Positions 1-11,830 of a DNA stretch of 64,000 nucleotides are shown piece after piece. The DNA lies in contig JAAEAF010002799.1 in assembly GCA_011037195.1 (NCBI GenBank), forward strand, positions 10,532 through 74,531, read 5' to 3'. How positions within the stretch are numbered: position 1 is the stretch's first letter; each line of letters starts with the position of its first letter. The notes beneath the pieces are model-generated. The model was not told the DNA's origin. It saw only the letters and a program-made list of their open reading frames with translations, and made no database searches. The translations under genes were made by a program, and so were the position numbers. Source of the stretch: Triatoma infestans (Eukaryota; Arthropoda; Insecta; Hemiptera; Reduviidae).

Positions 1-1825
1 AATACTGGGGGTAGTATGAATGATTGATTCACTTCCTAAACCTGAAGTGATTAAAACAGATCCAATTTTTTTCCAGCTGTCTTGGAGTTTCTCCATTTAT
101 AGTCTTGCTATTGACACCTGGCTTGATTTTTTTTTTTTTTTTATTTGTTACGTGGAAATTATTAACTGTCGTCCGTGGCAAGTAAAACTGAATTACGTAA
201 TATGATTTAAAAAAATAAGAGATATCAGTTTCAAATTATTAAGTACAGTAGTAATTGAAAATAATCTATTTAAGAGACAAACCTCCGTAATTATGTCCGT
301 AATGATGTCGATCATAATTAACCGTATATTATGAGATCATAATAGACCACATTCCCTTCTTAAAAAATAACCTCTTGTCATTTAATAGCCCAATTAAAAT
401 GGGAAATTGTAATAATAAGTATTTTTTAAATAAATAAATAACTTCAACTTAAAAACGCAAATTCTACTTAAACATATTGCAACGTGATGGTCCCCGCATA
501 TCATTAGCCTAGTTTACTTATGTGGCTATTTCTTAAAAAGTGAAATAAACACCTGGCTGGGGGATATTCGTACTTCCTTTATGCACGTATCACCTGGTTT
601 CCTTGGTGGCTTTTTTTAAGAAAGTGTATTTTTAATGTTAATTTTACACATTTTTATATTTTATTAATTTTTTTTGGAATATTACTTGTTTTCTAGTGTG
701 ATATACGAATATTCTAATTACCTGTATAATAAATGCTTATGTGTTTAATTATAGTAACAACATAAATTAATAAAACTAGAAAAGTTAAAAAAAAAAAAAA
801 TTACAATATTTTATTTATTTTAAATATGGAATTATATGGATATAAAAAATGTTATGGACCTTCAAAAATCAATGAATTAATAAACGTGCGGGTCATTATT
901 GTTTATTTATTAATTTCTTTAAATTGATTAAATTACTGTCCAAATAGGGCTGGCTGGTGGATGTATTGTATGTACGAATTATTGTATCCTTGATGCATTG
1001 TTGTCTCCAAAAGTATTGTTTAAAAAAAAAAAATGTGTGCACACTGTTGTAATCAACGGCGCAGGTCTATTATTATCTTTCACTATTTGTTGGTTCTTCG
1101 GTTCCTGATTTTTCAGTAACCTTGGTGCACTTTTTATTTCAGTTTTTTTGTTTGTTGCTAATCTACCGACTAACATTTATCGTATTGACTTCCTTTAACG
1201 TGTCGTTCGTTAGATTGATCTAAATGAACCATAGGTCTATAAATTAATTTCTAACAAGCAGACACGTCATGCATTCATTTTTACATTTTACCAAATTCTT
1301 GGGACTGAAAATTAATGCATTTAAAATAGGCAATTCTAAATAAAATATACAAACAATTCAGATAAGTAATATAAAAGCTCAACGTATATTCTGATTCAAT
1401 TCTTTTCCTATTTTTTCTCCAAAAGCTCTAATGATTTTCTGTTAAAGTTCGAATCTAACTATTACCACAAATGATTTCTTTTTTATTTTTAACCTTTCTC
1501 CAAGAAAAACTGATTTTTAGAGTATGGGGCAGCTTTCAATTTTTTTATGAAACATTTCTCCGAAAAATAGTGACTTTTTAGGAAGCTTCTGTGGCGTTAA
1601 ATTTCAAGCTTTACTAGTATTTGTGATAAAGCTGATAATTTATGTGAATGACAAAAATATACTTTAAGTAAAATTTCTTAGTTTGAAAAATTATAATTTT
1701 TTTTTTTATTGCAGAGAGAGAGAGAGAGACTCGGGTGATTTTTTTCCACACTAGGCTTATTAATAATTTTCAAATAATATTATTTTACATTTCTGACTAA
1801 AAGGGTCAAAAATTTAATCATTATT
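1..1825. other. AT-rich stretch, no gene seen
   Basis: No supported gene. The stretch is AT-rich with homopolymer A and T runs and a short GA repeat around 1716-1729. Around 1400-1620 there are faint resemblances to family H modules (phrases like gaaacatttctccgaaaaa), too decayed to bound. Confidence 0.6.
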
Positions 1826-1826
1826 T

Positions 1827-2776
1827 TACTTTCTCTTATTCCTAATAAGAGGAAGTATTGTAATCGTGGCAAATTTTCAATATCGAGTTTTCACAGGAAG
1901 TATCCGTTTTGAGGTCCCCTGAGTCCAAAAAAGTGGTTTTTAGGAAATGGTGTGTGAATGTGAACAGCATAGCTCAAAAATGAGAAACTGTAGAAAGTTG
2001 AAACTTGATATTCCGTTTACGTATCACCATGGGATCTGACAAAACATTATCTGTCGAAATTCCTCAACCGGAAGTACTACTTTGTTAGTTTTTTAGTACT
2101 TCAAATTTAGTGTATCAACTACACATACAAACAGCTTATAACTTTTATTTGAAACATTTCTTCGGGAAAATTCATTGAAGGGCACTTTTGGTGGAGAGGT
2201 GGCGTTAGGTTTTTATCTAAAGTACTATTTCAGTTTATTAGACAATTCTGTCATCTTAATTAATGTTAATTAGAATTAAATATATTGTCGAAATTTCGTG
2301 TTTGAAAGAAATCGGATGATCGAAAATGCGTTTACTTTACCACTTTACTAAATAATTTTTCCACAGATTTGGAGATTTTTTTCAGAAATGGCTCTAACGA
2401 TTTTCTTGGAACTTTCCGTATAAACTACACATACAAAGATCTACAACTTTTATTTGAAACATTTCTCTGGAAAAATTCATTTAAGGGGACACTTTTAGTA
2501 GAGGGGTGGGGTTATGTTTTTCTGTAAAGTGCTATCATTGTTGATAAAATATAATTGGATGATAGATTATACAATTCTATCATCCAAACAAACTTAATTA
2601 GAAATAAATAGACGGGCCAAAATTCCAAGTTTTAAGCCGGAAATGCGCTTTTACTGAACAGTTTTTTCAGTTTTCGACGAATTTAATTAAATTTGGCACA
2701 CAAACTATAAAATTTGTCAATTATAATTTTGTGAACTTGCAGTAAGAGAAAGTTGTGTGAGTGTTTCACACCAGAT
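1827..2776 (+). repeat. family H interspersed repeat, near-complete copy
   Basis: This copy starts with an actttctcttatt hairpin end and finishes at gtgtgagtgtttcacacc followed by a T run. It contains the standard order: A-end hairpin, gaggtcccctgagtcc block, microsatellite slot (here short), block with ccatgggatctgac, then two related modules carrying the phrases aacttttatttgaaacattt and ggggtgggg. No reading frame of interest spans it. It matches other copies at 5156, 25289 and 51312. Assignment to the Helentron-like (HINE) class is inferred from end structure only. Confidence 0.8.
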
Positions 2777-3015
2777 TTTTTTTTCTTTTGGGCTTATAAC
2801 TATCGCAACTAGTTTTAACTATCGTAATTAGTTTTGTGTAACTTTTTCGATACTATCGGCAGACTATATAACGCTTACTTCTTTCTATGTAACTTTATAT
2901 ACCTATAGTTTCACAAACACCAACATTCAATAATGCCATAATAGGATTTATTCCTTTAATACACTCTATTCAAGTTGAAATCGATTATTATAGCCGCCAT
3001 TCCTTTAATACACTT

Positions 3016-3368
3016 TTACTTTCTATTACTACTTGGTAAGAAGTAAATATTGCGATGTTTAAAATATATCGAGTTTTTACTGGAAACGTTTTGAGGTCCT
3101 CTGAGTCAAAAAAAGAAGAAAATGATCTCTCTCTCTCTGTATATATGTATATATACTCTGTGTGTGTGTGCGCGCAAAAACAAAAAAAAATCGCAGAAAG
3201 TTCAAATGCTGCATTCCGTGTATGCGGATGTGTTTCGACAAAAAGATATCTGTCAAAAATTCCTTCACCACACTTCAAGAGACTCATTACTTTTGTTTGT
3301 AACTGTTTTCCGAGAAAATTAATTTGAGGCTGGGGGTGGTGTTCTGGGAGAGCTGAAATTTCAAACAT
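3016..3368 (+). repeat. family H, diverged A-end fragment
   Basis: The fragment starts with a degenerate A end (ttactttctattac, then gaagtaaatattgcgat), followed by the gttttgaggtcctctgag block, a TG/CG microsatellite and part of one module. The B-end half is absent. Divergence from the younger copies suggests an older subfamily. Confidence 0.6.
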
Positions 3369-3458
3369 GTCTCAAAAAAAAAAAAATTTTATTAAGTTTC
3401 GATTCTTCCATTGTCAAAACATTGAAGACAAATTAAACATTTTGTAAAAAAAAAAAAA

Positions 3459-4436
3459 TCTGGTGTGAAACACACAACTTTCTCTTACTCCAGTTTTCAA
3501 AATTGTAATTGACAAATTTTATAGTTCGTGTACCTCATTTGATGAAATTTGTTGGAGTTCATCGAAAACTGAAAAAAAAAAAAAGTTCAGTAAAAGCGCA
3601 CTTCCGGTTTACTAATTTACCTGAAACTCGGAATTTTGGCCATCTATTTATTTCTAATTCATTTTGTTTGGATGGTAGAATTGTATAATCAATTATGATA
3701 GCATTTTAAAGAAAAACATAACCCCACCCCGTCCCCAAAAAGTGTCCTTAAATGAATTTTTCCAGAGAAATGTTTTAGATAAAAGTTGTAGATATTTTTG
3801 TATGTGTAGTTCACATTCCAAATTTAAAGAAAATCGTTGGGAGCCGTTTACGAGAAAAATACATTTCTGTAAAATCGCACTTCCGGTCATGCGATTTTTT
3901 TCCGAACTCGGAATTTCAACAACACATTAGGTTTCTAATTTAATATTATTTAGATGATAGACTTATATAGTAAACTGAAATAGCACTTTAAAGGACAACC
4001 CACCACCATCCCACCCCTCAAAGTATCCCTTAAATGCATTTTCCGGAGAAATCGTTTTAAATAAAAATTGTAGATCTCTGTATGTGTAGTTTGATATAGT
4101 AAGTTTAAAGAAAATCGTTGGACCCAATTTCGAGAAAATTATAAAAAAGCTAAAAAAATACATTCAGTAAAGTGGTACTTCCGGTAGAGGAATTTTAACG
4201 TTCACCTACTGTCGGATCCCATATGGTGATACCCAAATGGAATATATAAAGTTTGAACTTCCTACGATTTTAAGTTTTAGAGCTATGCTGTTCACATACA
4301 TACATACAGACCATTCGCTAAAAACCAATTTTTTTGGACCCAGGGGACCTCAAAAAGGATATTTCCGGTGAAAACTCTATATCGAAAATTTGGCACGATT
4401 GCAATACTTCCTCTAACTAGGAGTAAGAGAAAGTAA
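3459..4436 (-). repeat. family H, near-complete long copy
   Basis: On the minus strand this is a long-form copy with both modules. At 3459 it has the B end (tctggtgtgaaacacacaac) preceded by an A run, and at 4436 the A end (ctaggagtaagagaaagt, here ctaactaggagtaagagaaagt in context) followed by A residues. The spacing of ccggaagt-type phrases matches copies at 54954 and 59957. It lies about 90 bp from the diverged + copy at 3016. Confidence 0.8.
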
Positions 4437-5079
4437 AAAAAAATGATAAAGAGAAATTTGTCAATAATAACTATGCAAAACGGTACTAAGAGAAAATCAT
4501 GTAAGTGTTGACCTCCTGCTTTTTTATTTCATTTTTGAAAATACTTAGTGAGATAAATCAGTATCGTTCGTATATCGTATTCCATTCTTAATTGTTTTGA
4601 CAGCAGATACATTCTAATCTCAAATCAGTGATTATTTAATTTGGAAATTTTTACAACCTAGATAAATGGCATTTTAAACATTATCGTAACCAAACTAAGT
4701 TTAATAATTTCGTTAATTATTCAATCGTATTAGCTGGTATTAAGAGTGTAATCAATGTCTATATTCTTTGGACGAAAAATATTATTACCCTATATGAGTT
4801 CGTTTCCATAACTTCTCACTGTCTTGTTTGCTAATACTTTGCATGTTATTTTACCGGTTTCCATTATTTATCAACCCTATCAAACTCTTCCCCTTCACAT
4901 TGTTTTGATCACAATGAATTTGCCCATTTTTTTTTTTTTTTTTTGCTTCCTTTGAAGGCATATCCGAAACTGGATTATGAGTAGAAATATTTTTGAAGAA
5001 GTCGTCATCCTAAACACCTTGAATGTTTGGTTCCATCAAGCGTATACCACAAAAGTAAAAAAAAAAGTATTAAAAAATG
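4437..5079. other. no gene seen
   Basis: AT-rich sequence with a T run at about 4928-4944. No repeat family or reading frame was recognised. About 4490-4530 resembles a decayed B end of family H (catgtaagtgttgacctcc). Confidence 0.5.
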
Positions 5080-5080
5080 A

Positions 5081-5155
5081 AATTTATTTAAAAATTACAC
5101 ATATTGAAAAGAAAATTAAATCATTTAAATGGAATTATTAGCAGTAAGCCTTATT
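5081..5155. repeat. left member of a 75-bp direct duplication flanking an H copy
   Basis: About 75 bp containing tttaaaaattacacatattg and ggaattattagcagtaa recurs nearly unchanged at 6453-6527, immediately beyond the H copy at 5156-6452. This is far longer than a normal target-site duplication. Confidence 0.85.
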
Positions 5156-6452
5156 ACTTTCTCTTACTCCTAGTAAGAGGAAGTATTGTAATCGTGTCAA
5201 ATTTTCGATATCGAGTTTTTGAACGGAAATATCCGTTTTGAGGTCCCCTGAGTCCCAAAAAGTGGTTTTTTAGCAAATGGTGTGTGTATGTATGTATGTA
5301 TGTATGTATGTATGTATGTGAACAGAATAGCTCAAAAACGAAAAATCATAGAAAGTTGAAATTTGATATTCCGTTTAGGTATCACCATGGGATCTGACAG
5401 TACATTATCTGTCAAAATTGCTCAAGCGGAAGTACCACTTTACTAGTTGGATTTTTTACTTTTTTGTGATTTTCTCAAAAATGGCTCTGACGATTTTCTT
5501 TAAACATAGTACATCAACCACAATACAAAGAGCTACAACTTTTATTTGAAACATTTATCCGGGAAAATGCAATGAAGGCCACTTTTGGGGGAGGGGTGGG
5601 GTTAGGTTTTCATCTAAAGTGCTATTTCAGTTTATTAGATAATTCTGTCGTCTAAATAATGTTGATTAAAATTAAATATGTTGTTGAAATTCCGAGTTTG
5701 AAAAAAATCGGATACCCGGAAGTGCGTTTACTTTACCACTTTACTGAATGATTTTTTTCCCTTTTTCGCAATTTTCTCAAAAGTGGCTCCGACGATTTTC
5801 TTGAAACTTGGCATATAAACTAAACATGCAATGATCTACAATTTTTATTTGAAACATTTCTTTGGAAAAATTTATTTAAGGGCACTTTTAGGAGAGGGGT
5901 GGGGTTATATTTTTCTCTAAAGTGCTTTCACAGTTGTTGTGGTGGTTTGTTGGTTCCGCAGAGCTGGAAAGCATCAGAGACATTTTCCGTGGTAGCCTGC
6001 TTCATTTTGTGGTCATCGACCGGTTTCGGGCGTTCGCCCATCTTCAGGATGCGTTTTTCAGACAGTGTGACAACACAGACTTTTCACAGAGCAAAACTTA
6101 GTTTGCTCTGGGCAAGTCTGTGTTGTCACACTGTCTGAAAAACGCATCCTGAAGATGGGCGAACGCTCGAAACCGGTCGATGACCACAAAATGAAGCAGG
6201 CTACCACGGAAAATGTCTCTGATGCTATCACAGTTGATTATACAATTGTATCATCCAAACAAAATTAATTAGAAATAAATACATGGCGAAAATTCCGAGT
6301 TTCAAGAAAATTAGTAAACCGGAAGTGCGCTTTTACTGAACAGTGTTTTTAGTTTCCGACGAATCTCATTAAAGTTGGTACACAAACTACAAAAGCTGTC
6401 AATTATAATTTGGAGAACTGGAGTAAGAGAAAGTTGTGTGAGTGTTTCACAC
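5156..6452 (+). repeat. family H long copy with foldback insertion
   Basis: A complete A end (actttctcttactcctag and its complement, forming a hairpin) starts at 5156. A (TATG)n microsatellite occupies 5283-5320, and both modules are present. The B end (gagtaagagaaagttgtgtg) lies at 6421-6452. A 287-bp foldback element interrupts the second module at 5936-6222. Without it the copy is about 1.0 kb, the long-form length. This is one of the best-preserved copies. Confidence 0.85.
5936..6222. mobile_element. foldback (family F) insertion, 13-bp target duplication
   Basis: The insertion is an inverted repeat. A left arm of roughly 5967-6093 (containing gaccggtttcgggcgttcgc) is followed after a few bases by its complement, ending with gtctctgatgct. 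The family H target gctNtcacagttg is present on both sides (5923-5935 and 6223-6235), a 13-bp duplication typical of target-primed insertion rather than cut-and-paste. On the + strand the right arm carries a hammerhead-like core (ctgaaga at 6149-6155, then cgaaaccggtc). Related arms occur at 21.4, 22.0, 38.6, 43.0 and 62.3 kb. A Penelope-like terminal repeat is one possible origin. Confidence 0.75.
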
Positions 6453-6527
6453 AATTAATTTAAAAATTACACATATTGAAAATAAAATTAAATTATTTAA
6501 ATGGAATTATTAGCAGTAACCCTTATT
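6453..6527. repeat. right member of 75-bp direct duplication
   Basis: This is the counterpart of 5081-5155, differing by a few bases (for example ttaaattatttaaatgg here and ttaaatcatttaaatgg on the left). It begins directly after the tttcacac of the H copy. Confidence 0.85.
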
Positions 6528-6904
6528 TTTTTTTTTCAAAACTGTTATACTAAACCCTCATAACTTTTGTGTCTTGAATTTTATCTATACGGCCTAGTCC
6601 TGAACAATAAAAATTTGTTACCAGCAAAAATATGTAATGACATTTTTACAGGCCTGATGAATATACTATTCAGATTATTACTTTTTTTTTAATTAGTTGC
6701 AGATTAATTTATAAGTGTTTAACAGACTCATGAAAAGTTAATGAGTTTATAATATAAACTACAAAATCTGCTTTGAAGCATTCAATTATTGATAGATTTG
6801 CATTAAACTTAAATTTTTTTATTAAATTCATGTAGCTTCAATATTACATACATATGTAGGTATGGGAATCTAAGTATAAATGACACATGAAAGAAGCATA
6901 AATT

Positions 6905-7337
6905 CCTAGCTCTTCCAAGAATCCCCCCCCCCCGCCACCCTGAAAATCTATTGCTCAGAAAAATGTTTCAAAACAAAGTGATTATATCAAGTTCAAAGAA
7001 AATCGTTAGTATTCTTTTCGAAAACATCGTGGAAACAAGAAAAAAAAAAACCGTGACAGTAAAGACGCACTTCCTGTCAACCGATTTTATTTAATATATA
7101 AATTATAGGATCGTACGTATAATATACGTAAATGCCATTTTAGATACCTTATTGTATTGTCCTTTGGTAGAACGTGAACGAAATCTCAAGATTGAACGTT
7201 CAGCGATTTTCAGTTTGTGGGTTAAAAAAAAAAAAAAAAAAAACTTTTTCGGACTCAGAGGACCTCAAAACGAAGATATACTCGATTTAGAAAATTTGGT
7301 ACCATAGTAAAATTCTTACCTGCAATAAGAGAAAGTA
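6905..7337 (-). repeat. family H, decayed copy
   Basis: Minus-strand landmarks of family H are recognisable: aaatgtttcaaa, gttcaaagaaaatcgtt, cggactcagaggacctcaaaacg, and an A end of aataagagaaagta at 7325-7337. There are many substitutions and a deletion, so it is older than the neighbouring copies. Confidence 0.6.
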
Positions 7338-7863
7338 AAAAAAAAGTAAAGAAAAGCAAGTTTATTTGTATTTAAGTATTATATTATTTATTTTATTTTA
7401 TTTATTCAATTAGCAGTTTAACAAAACAAAAACAAAAAACACACACACACACAAAACCTCATTTTTATGGTTTTTCTTGATTATTTATATTTCTTAGAAT
7501 TTTTTATTCTTTAAATAATAATTTTTTATTGCGTATTAAACGGTTGTAAACCACACATTGTGTGATAGTGTAAACACAATGTTCTTTATTACAGTTTGCA
7601 TTACATTCTTACGTGTGTACAAGTATTTTTTTATTTTTATGTAATCTTATCTTCTCTGTAAATCTTTGCTCTTTCGATAATGTTTTTCGTCCCAGTTTTA
7701 TTTATTTATTTATTTTTTTTTTTGGCATATTATTTTTATATTGTTATTGTTATTACTATTTTTATTTTAATATATATACATATATTTATTTCTTTAATTA
7801 TAATGCTACAAAGCGTCTTTGGTTTTATTGTGCACTGAACAAAGACTCTTACATATTAAATTC
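7338..7863. other. no gene seen
   Basis: Very AT-rich. A CA microsatellite lies at about 7439-7453 and TTTA repeats near 7700. An 86-residue open frame at 7613-7873 is low-complexity and runs into the adjacent mobile element, so it is not called. Confidence 0.5.
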
Positions 7864-7868
7864 TGGAC

Positions 7869-8395
7869 TGTAACAGCAAAGAGAAGCTCAGCAACCAAAG
7901 AGAGCAAAGAGAAGCTCAACCACTCTCTCGGACTGGAGTGGGAGCAACTGTATAAAAATAGCGAGCACAGTCCATAGAAACACAGTTGAAATCAGTTCAG
8001 TACATCCAATCGCTACGTGTCATTCTCATACAACTCTACCATAAACATCCCTCTATTGTTAAGTCTCCAGTCTGTGTCTATTTATTAATATATCAATTAA
8101 CCAGTGTTAACCAAGTCTTCTTCTTAACTCATCAAACAAAACCACATCTCTCCATCCAACACATCCATTATATTAATTAAGAGACACAGACTGCCTGGAC
8201 TTTACAATAGAGGAATGTTTATGGTAGAGTTGTATGAAAATGACACGTAGTGATTGCATGTACTGAACTGATTTCAACTGTGTTCCTATGGACTGTCCGT
8301 CGCTATTTTTATACAGTTGCTCCCACTCCAGTCCGAGAGAGTGGTTGAGCTTCTTTTTGCTTTCTTTGGTTGCTGAGCTTCTCTTTGCTGTTACA
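7869..8395. mobile_element. 527-bp TG...CA inverted-repeat element (LTR-like arms)
   Basis: Two arms of about 210 bp (roughly 7869-8078 and 8185-8395) are inverted copies of each other at roughly 90% identity by eye, around a spacer of about 105 bp. The element begins TGTAACAGC and ends GCTGTTACA. It is flanked by the same five bases, tggac, at 7864-7868 and 8396-8400. Each arm contains gtataaaaatagcg, a TATA-box-like motif, so transcription could start toward the centre from both ends. TG...CA ends with a 5-bp duplication are characteristic of retroviral-type integrase, which suggests that the arms derive from an LTR retrotransposon long terminal repeat. No coding sequence is present. A DNA foldback element is the alternative. 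Confidence 0.7.
7949..7962 (+). promoter_or_regulatory. TATA-like box in left arm
   Basis: The motif gtataaaaatagcg sits in the left inverted arm, followed by a cagttgaaatcagttcag stretch at initiator-like distance. The right arm carries the same motif on the minus strand near 8303-8316. The regulatory role is inferred. Confidence 0.35.
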
Positions 8396-8399
8396 TGGA

Positions 8400-8710
8400 C
8401 CTACGTTATTACCAATAAATAAAAACTTGCCCATTTGTCCTAACAGAAATACCTATATATGTGGTGGGGAGTATAAATACCAATCTACTAACCCAAGCAG
8501 GTCGTGAAGTGAAGAGCATGTGCCAATAACATATCCCCAAATATTTGAAATTTAACAAATTCCGCAAAATTAACTAAATTACATTTTTTTTTTTTTTTTT
8601 TTTGAAAAATGTTTCAAATAAAATTGATAGGTTTAGATCTGTGAAATTAGTTTAACAAGTTAAAAGAAAATTGTTAAAGAAAAATCATCAGAGCAAAAAT
8701 TTACAAGTAT
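8400..8710 (-). repeat. decayed repeat related to family H
   Basis: A block at 8465-8560 (tggggagtataaataccaat, then gtgaagtgaag) resembles 56446-56545. It is followed by a T run and then aaaaatgtttcaaataaaat, a module landmark of family H on the minus strand. Bounds are approximate. Confidence 0.4.
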
Positions 8711-8804
8711 GAAAATTAGCTAAATGCCAGAAGTTCTTGATAATAATTACTAATAATAATAATAATAAATAATAATAATTTGTTATAAATTAATTTAAAC
8801 TTTC

Positions 8805-9290
8805 AATGAATATTTTTGAAGATCTGTAATTAAAAATTCCTTTTTAAAGCTTTTATACTGTTTAATTGTGTCTATTTTAAGGAGCCCTAACAAACCAGAA
8901 CCTTCCAATAAATAATGTTCGAGATGTATAACTCTAACTCTATAGGATTCAAATAAAGGACAAGAAATGAAAAAATGAAAAAGATCATCTTTCAGATTTA
9001 AATTACAATATTGGCAGATATCTTCCGCGTCCCACTTGTAATTAACTCCATTTATATAAAATGATATATATTTCTCTGGAATGCATAACTCTTATTCTAC
9101 TAATAAGGCGAGTTACTTTAATGGGCGCGTTAAAATAAAAATACTCCTCTATCCCCAGAACTGTTTTTAATGAAAAATAGATAGGGTTGTAGAATGAATT
9201 CTTTATTCTCTCCCAGTCCTCAGAGAAAAGTTTATTCTCATAAGAAATCAATATATTCTTAATATTATTCTAATAATTTTGGAATAATAA
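8805..9290 (-). pseudogene. LINE ORF2 C-terminus remnant
   Basis: Read on the minus strand, the segment from about 9251 encodes a helical stretch ending near ARIRVMHSREIYI-like residues. After a frame change it encodes a WDAEDICQYCNLNLKDDLFH-like stretch and then FISCP. The CxxC...H...C pattern after a basic helical region is the familiar zinc-knuckle tail of non-LTR retrotransposon ORF2 proteins. Upstream reverse transcriptase is absent and the frame is broken at least once. Clade not assigned. Confidence 0.55.
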
Positions 9291-9369
9291 GTAATTTATG
9301 AATAATATAGAAGTTCTCAAATAAATTTTTAATCAGTTTGGTTCTATAACAATTCTAGATTAAATTTTA

Positions 9370-9852
9370 AAAACTTGAGTTTTAATCGAAAAATATGTTT
9401 TGAGGTCCCCTGAATCCGAGAAAGTGTTTTTTTTGTTGTTTTCTTTTTTTTAATTAGTCTGTGTATATGTGGATGTGGTTAGCATAACATAAAAAAACGG
9501 CAAAAGTTTAGAAAACTGTAACCTTGATATTAGGTTTAACTGCTAAAAAAGAGACGCGACAAATAAGGATTGCCATCAAAATCGAGCGTTCGGAATTTAT
9601 ATACCATACTATTGTCGATATAATTATTAATAAGAATTAAATGTATTACCAAAATTCTGTATTTGAAGAAAAAAAAACAAACAAAATTAGTTTACCGGAA
9701 GTAAGCCATTTTTTCCTAATTATTTTTTTTAGAATGCATATATGTACAGTTTTCAATTAAATGTAAAGTTTATAATTGGATATATTTACCTTTATAAATA
9801 AATAAATCTCAAGTATATATGTCGTGTGAGTGTTGTACATAATTTTTTTTTT
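9370..9852 (+). repeat. family H, decayed copy
   Basis: Landmarks in order are gagttttaatcgaaaaatatg, gaggtcccctgaatccgag, accggaagtaag, and a B end of gtcgtgtgagtgttgtac followed by T residues. There are many substitutions and internal loss; the A-end hairpin is not preserved. Confidence 0.55.
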
Positions 9853-10964
9853 TTACTATAGTACCAAAATTAACAAAGAGATGGACAAATAGGTGGCAGC
9901 AAATAAACATTTTTAAGGTTTAATATCTTGTTACAAATGGCAAACCATTTATATCTAATAAAGTTGGAAGGAATTACCCTAGTGTATAGCTAAAAAAAAA
10001 AAATACAAGTATATATTATAATCACAACTGTTTTGATAGTAGTATATTTCAAATATACTTCTACAGTTATTTTATAATTACAAAATTATCGTCCACCTTG
10101 GCACGGCTCACCTTACAGGTGTTGAGAGAACTTGCTTTCTAATTTATATATATGTATGTATATAAATGATTATACATATAATCACGATTTTCAAAACATA
10201 CTAGGAACCATTTTTATTTTTATTTTTTTCATTTTATTACTTCCACCTCCTTCTTCTTTGCTTATAAAATTCCAATCATTAAATCTACACGTCTTATAAA
10301 GAAGCTAAAGAAGTCTGTCTTCCTGTTATTTTATAATACTATATACATATATAAATAACATCTCTATCAAAGAAAATAATACAAATTTTTATAACCGGTA
10401 TATAAAAAGTGGGAGGAACTGAAATATCTTTGATGCTGGTTTAAAGTAGATATTTTGCTATATACAAACCGCTTGCTATTTTTTATTTTTTGTAATGATA
10501 TTAAGATTGTGTAATAATCAGCAAAATTAGTGGTAATTACTTAATAATATAGCCAGTATCCTGCCTTTAAAAAAATTAGAAAGAAAAAAAGTAACTTCCG
10601 TTTATTCTCGAACTATAATTTAAAAAATATATATATATATATATATATATATTGGCGGGTTAACCTTTTTAAACAAGACTTTTAAAAGTAATAATATTTT
10701 ATGTTATAATCCAAAATTGAGTTTTTTTTTTCATTATTTTTTTATTTTACATCATAATTGTTTTGTTGTTATATTTGATGTATTTGGTTGATTATTAGAA
10801 TCTTTGCAGTTTGTTTACAACGAGAGAGTAATAAAGATTTTTATTAAAAATACGAAGGTTACTGATGTTTCTTTTGCAAGATAATGTGAAACCTTGTTTA
10901 CTTCCTTTTTGTATCTACTCTAGTTTTTATTTTTTTCATATTGTTATCCATATTTATTGTGATC
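9853..10964. other. no gene seen
   Basis: AT-rich. A (TA)n microsatellite lies at about 10627-10651. No element or frame was recognised. Confidence 0.5.
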
Positions 10965-11830
10965 CGGGTCCAGAAATACATGTTTTGAGATGATCACCTG
11001 AGTACGACAAAGATGTTTTTCGCGAATGGTTGCGAATATCATGTGTGATAAGTTTTATAATCACAAAAAATAAAAAACACAGCAAGGTCTAAAGCCTTAG
11101 TATACGGTTTAGATCCCACGAAAGTTTCGGCTACAAACCGTTTGTGCACTTTACTAAATGATTATTTCAGTTATTTGCCAATCCAATCCATAATCGATGG
11201 GAAAACTTGGGCCAAGTTAATGGAACAGCCACTACCGCATTATTTGCCACGCAAAGTAGAAGTAGCAAACTTTAGAGCAGGCACACGACTGCCTTCAGAG
11301 CGATCTCCACCGTATTGGGGTAGTGAACTCACCGATTTGTCCTCTTTGCCAGCAAGAAGATATGATCAAGAACCACCTTTCTACTACTTGTTCAGGACTG
11401 ATCGACGTGCCTGAACGATGCGCCACCCACTATCCTTATTTATTACTTAGTAGACTTAACTGGACTGCTAGAACACGTGTTATGGCCTAAAGGGGGGCCC
11501 TAGAATCAGGCGTAAGAGGGGGGAGGAGTTTTTGCAATTCTCTCAGAAATGGTTTCCAACCATATTTTTTAAATTTCATATACTTTTCACACACATAAAG
11601 TACCTATCACTTTTATTTGTAATATTTTTCCAGCAAAATTGATTTTTTTGGAGGGGTCTGGGGAGGAAGCTGCAAATGTTAAACTTTTCCTAATGTGTCT
11701 CACTCCGGGTGCAATGTATGATTCTATCAAATCGTAGATAATTTAGTTAAATTAAAAATCATTGCAGAAATTTGAATAACAGGAAGTGCATCTTTTTGGA
11801 ACTTTCTCGAAAATGGCTTGCAACGATTTT
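10965..11830 (+). repeat. family H, decayed copy interrupted by LINE fragment
   Basis: The A-side block (ccgggtccagaaatacatg, then ttttgagatgatcacctgag) and a gtgcactttactaaatgatt phrase precede 11180. The module resumes after about 11527 (gcaattctctcagaaatgg, then tacctatcacttttatttg). The break is filled by a retrotransposon C-terminal fragment. The copy ends where another H copy begins at 11831. Confidence 0.5.
11180..11527 (+). pseudogene. LINE RNase H/C-terminal fragment
   Basis: In one + frame the sequence reads CLQSDLHRIGVVNSPICPLC, then QQEDMIKNHL and, about 30 residues later, LNWTARTRVMA followed by stop (tggcctaa, about 11482). A CxxC...H...C tail followed by an (Y/N)W-AR---MA end is a pattern I associate with the last residues of insect non-LTR ORF2 proteins. 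The 5' part is missing. The overlapping 90-residue frame starting at 11142 is a shifted reading of the same DNA. Possible target duplication: ttatttgc / tttttgc. Confidence 0.55.

Noticed and set aside
7869..8395. Ordinary MITE interpretation of the 527-bp element
   Set aside because: TG...CA ends, a 5-bp duplication and TATA motifs in both arms fit LTR-derived arms better, although a DNA foldback cannot be fully excluded.
11142..11414. 90-codon frame
   Set aside because: It is a shifted reading of a LINE tail whose correct frame shows the CxxC...H...C pattern.
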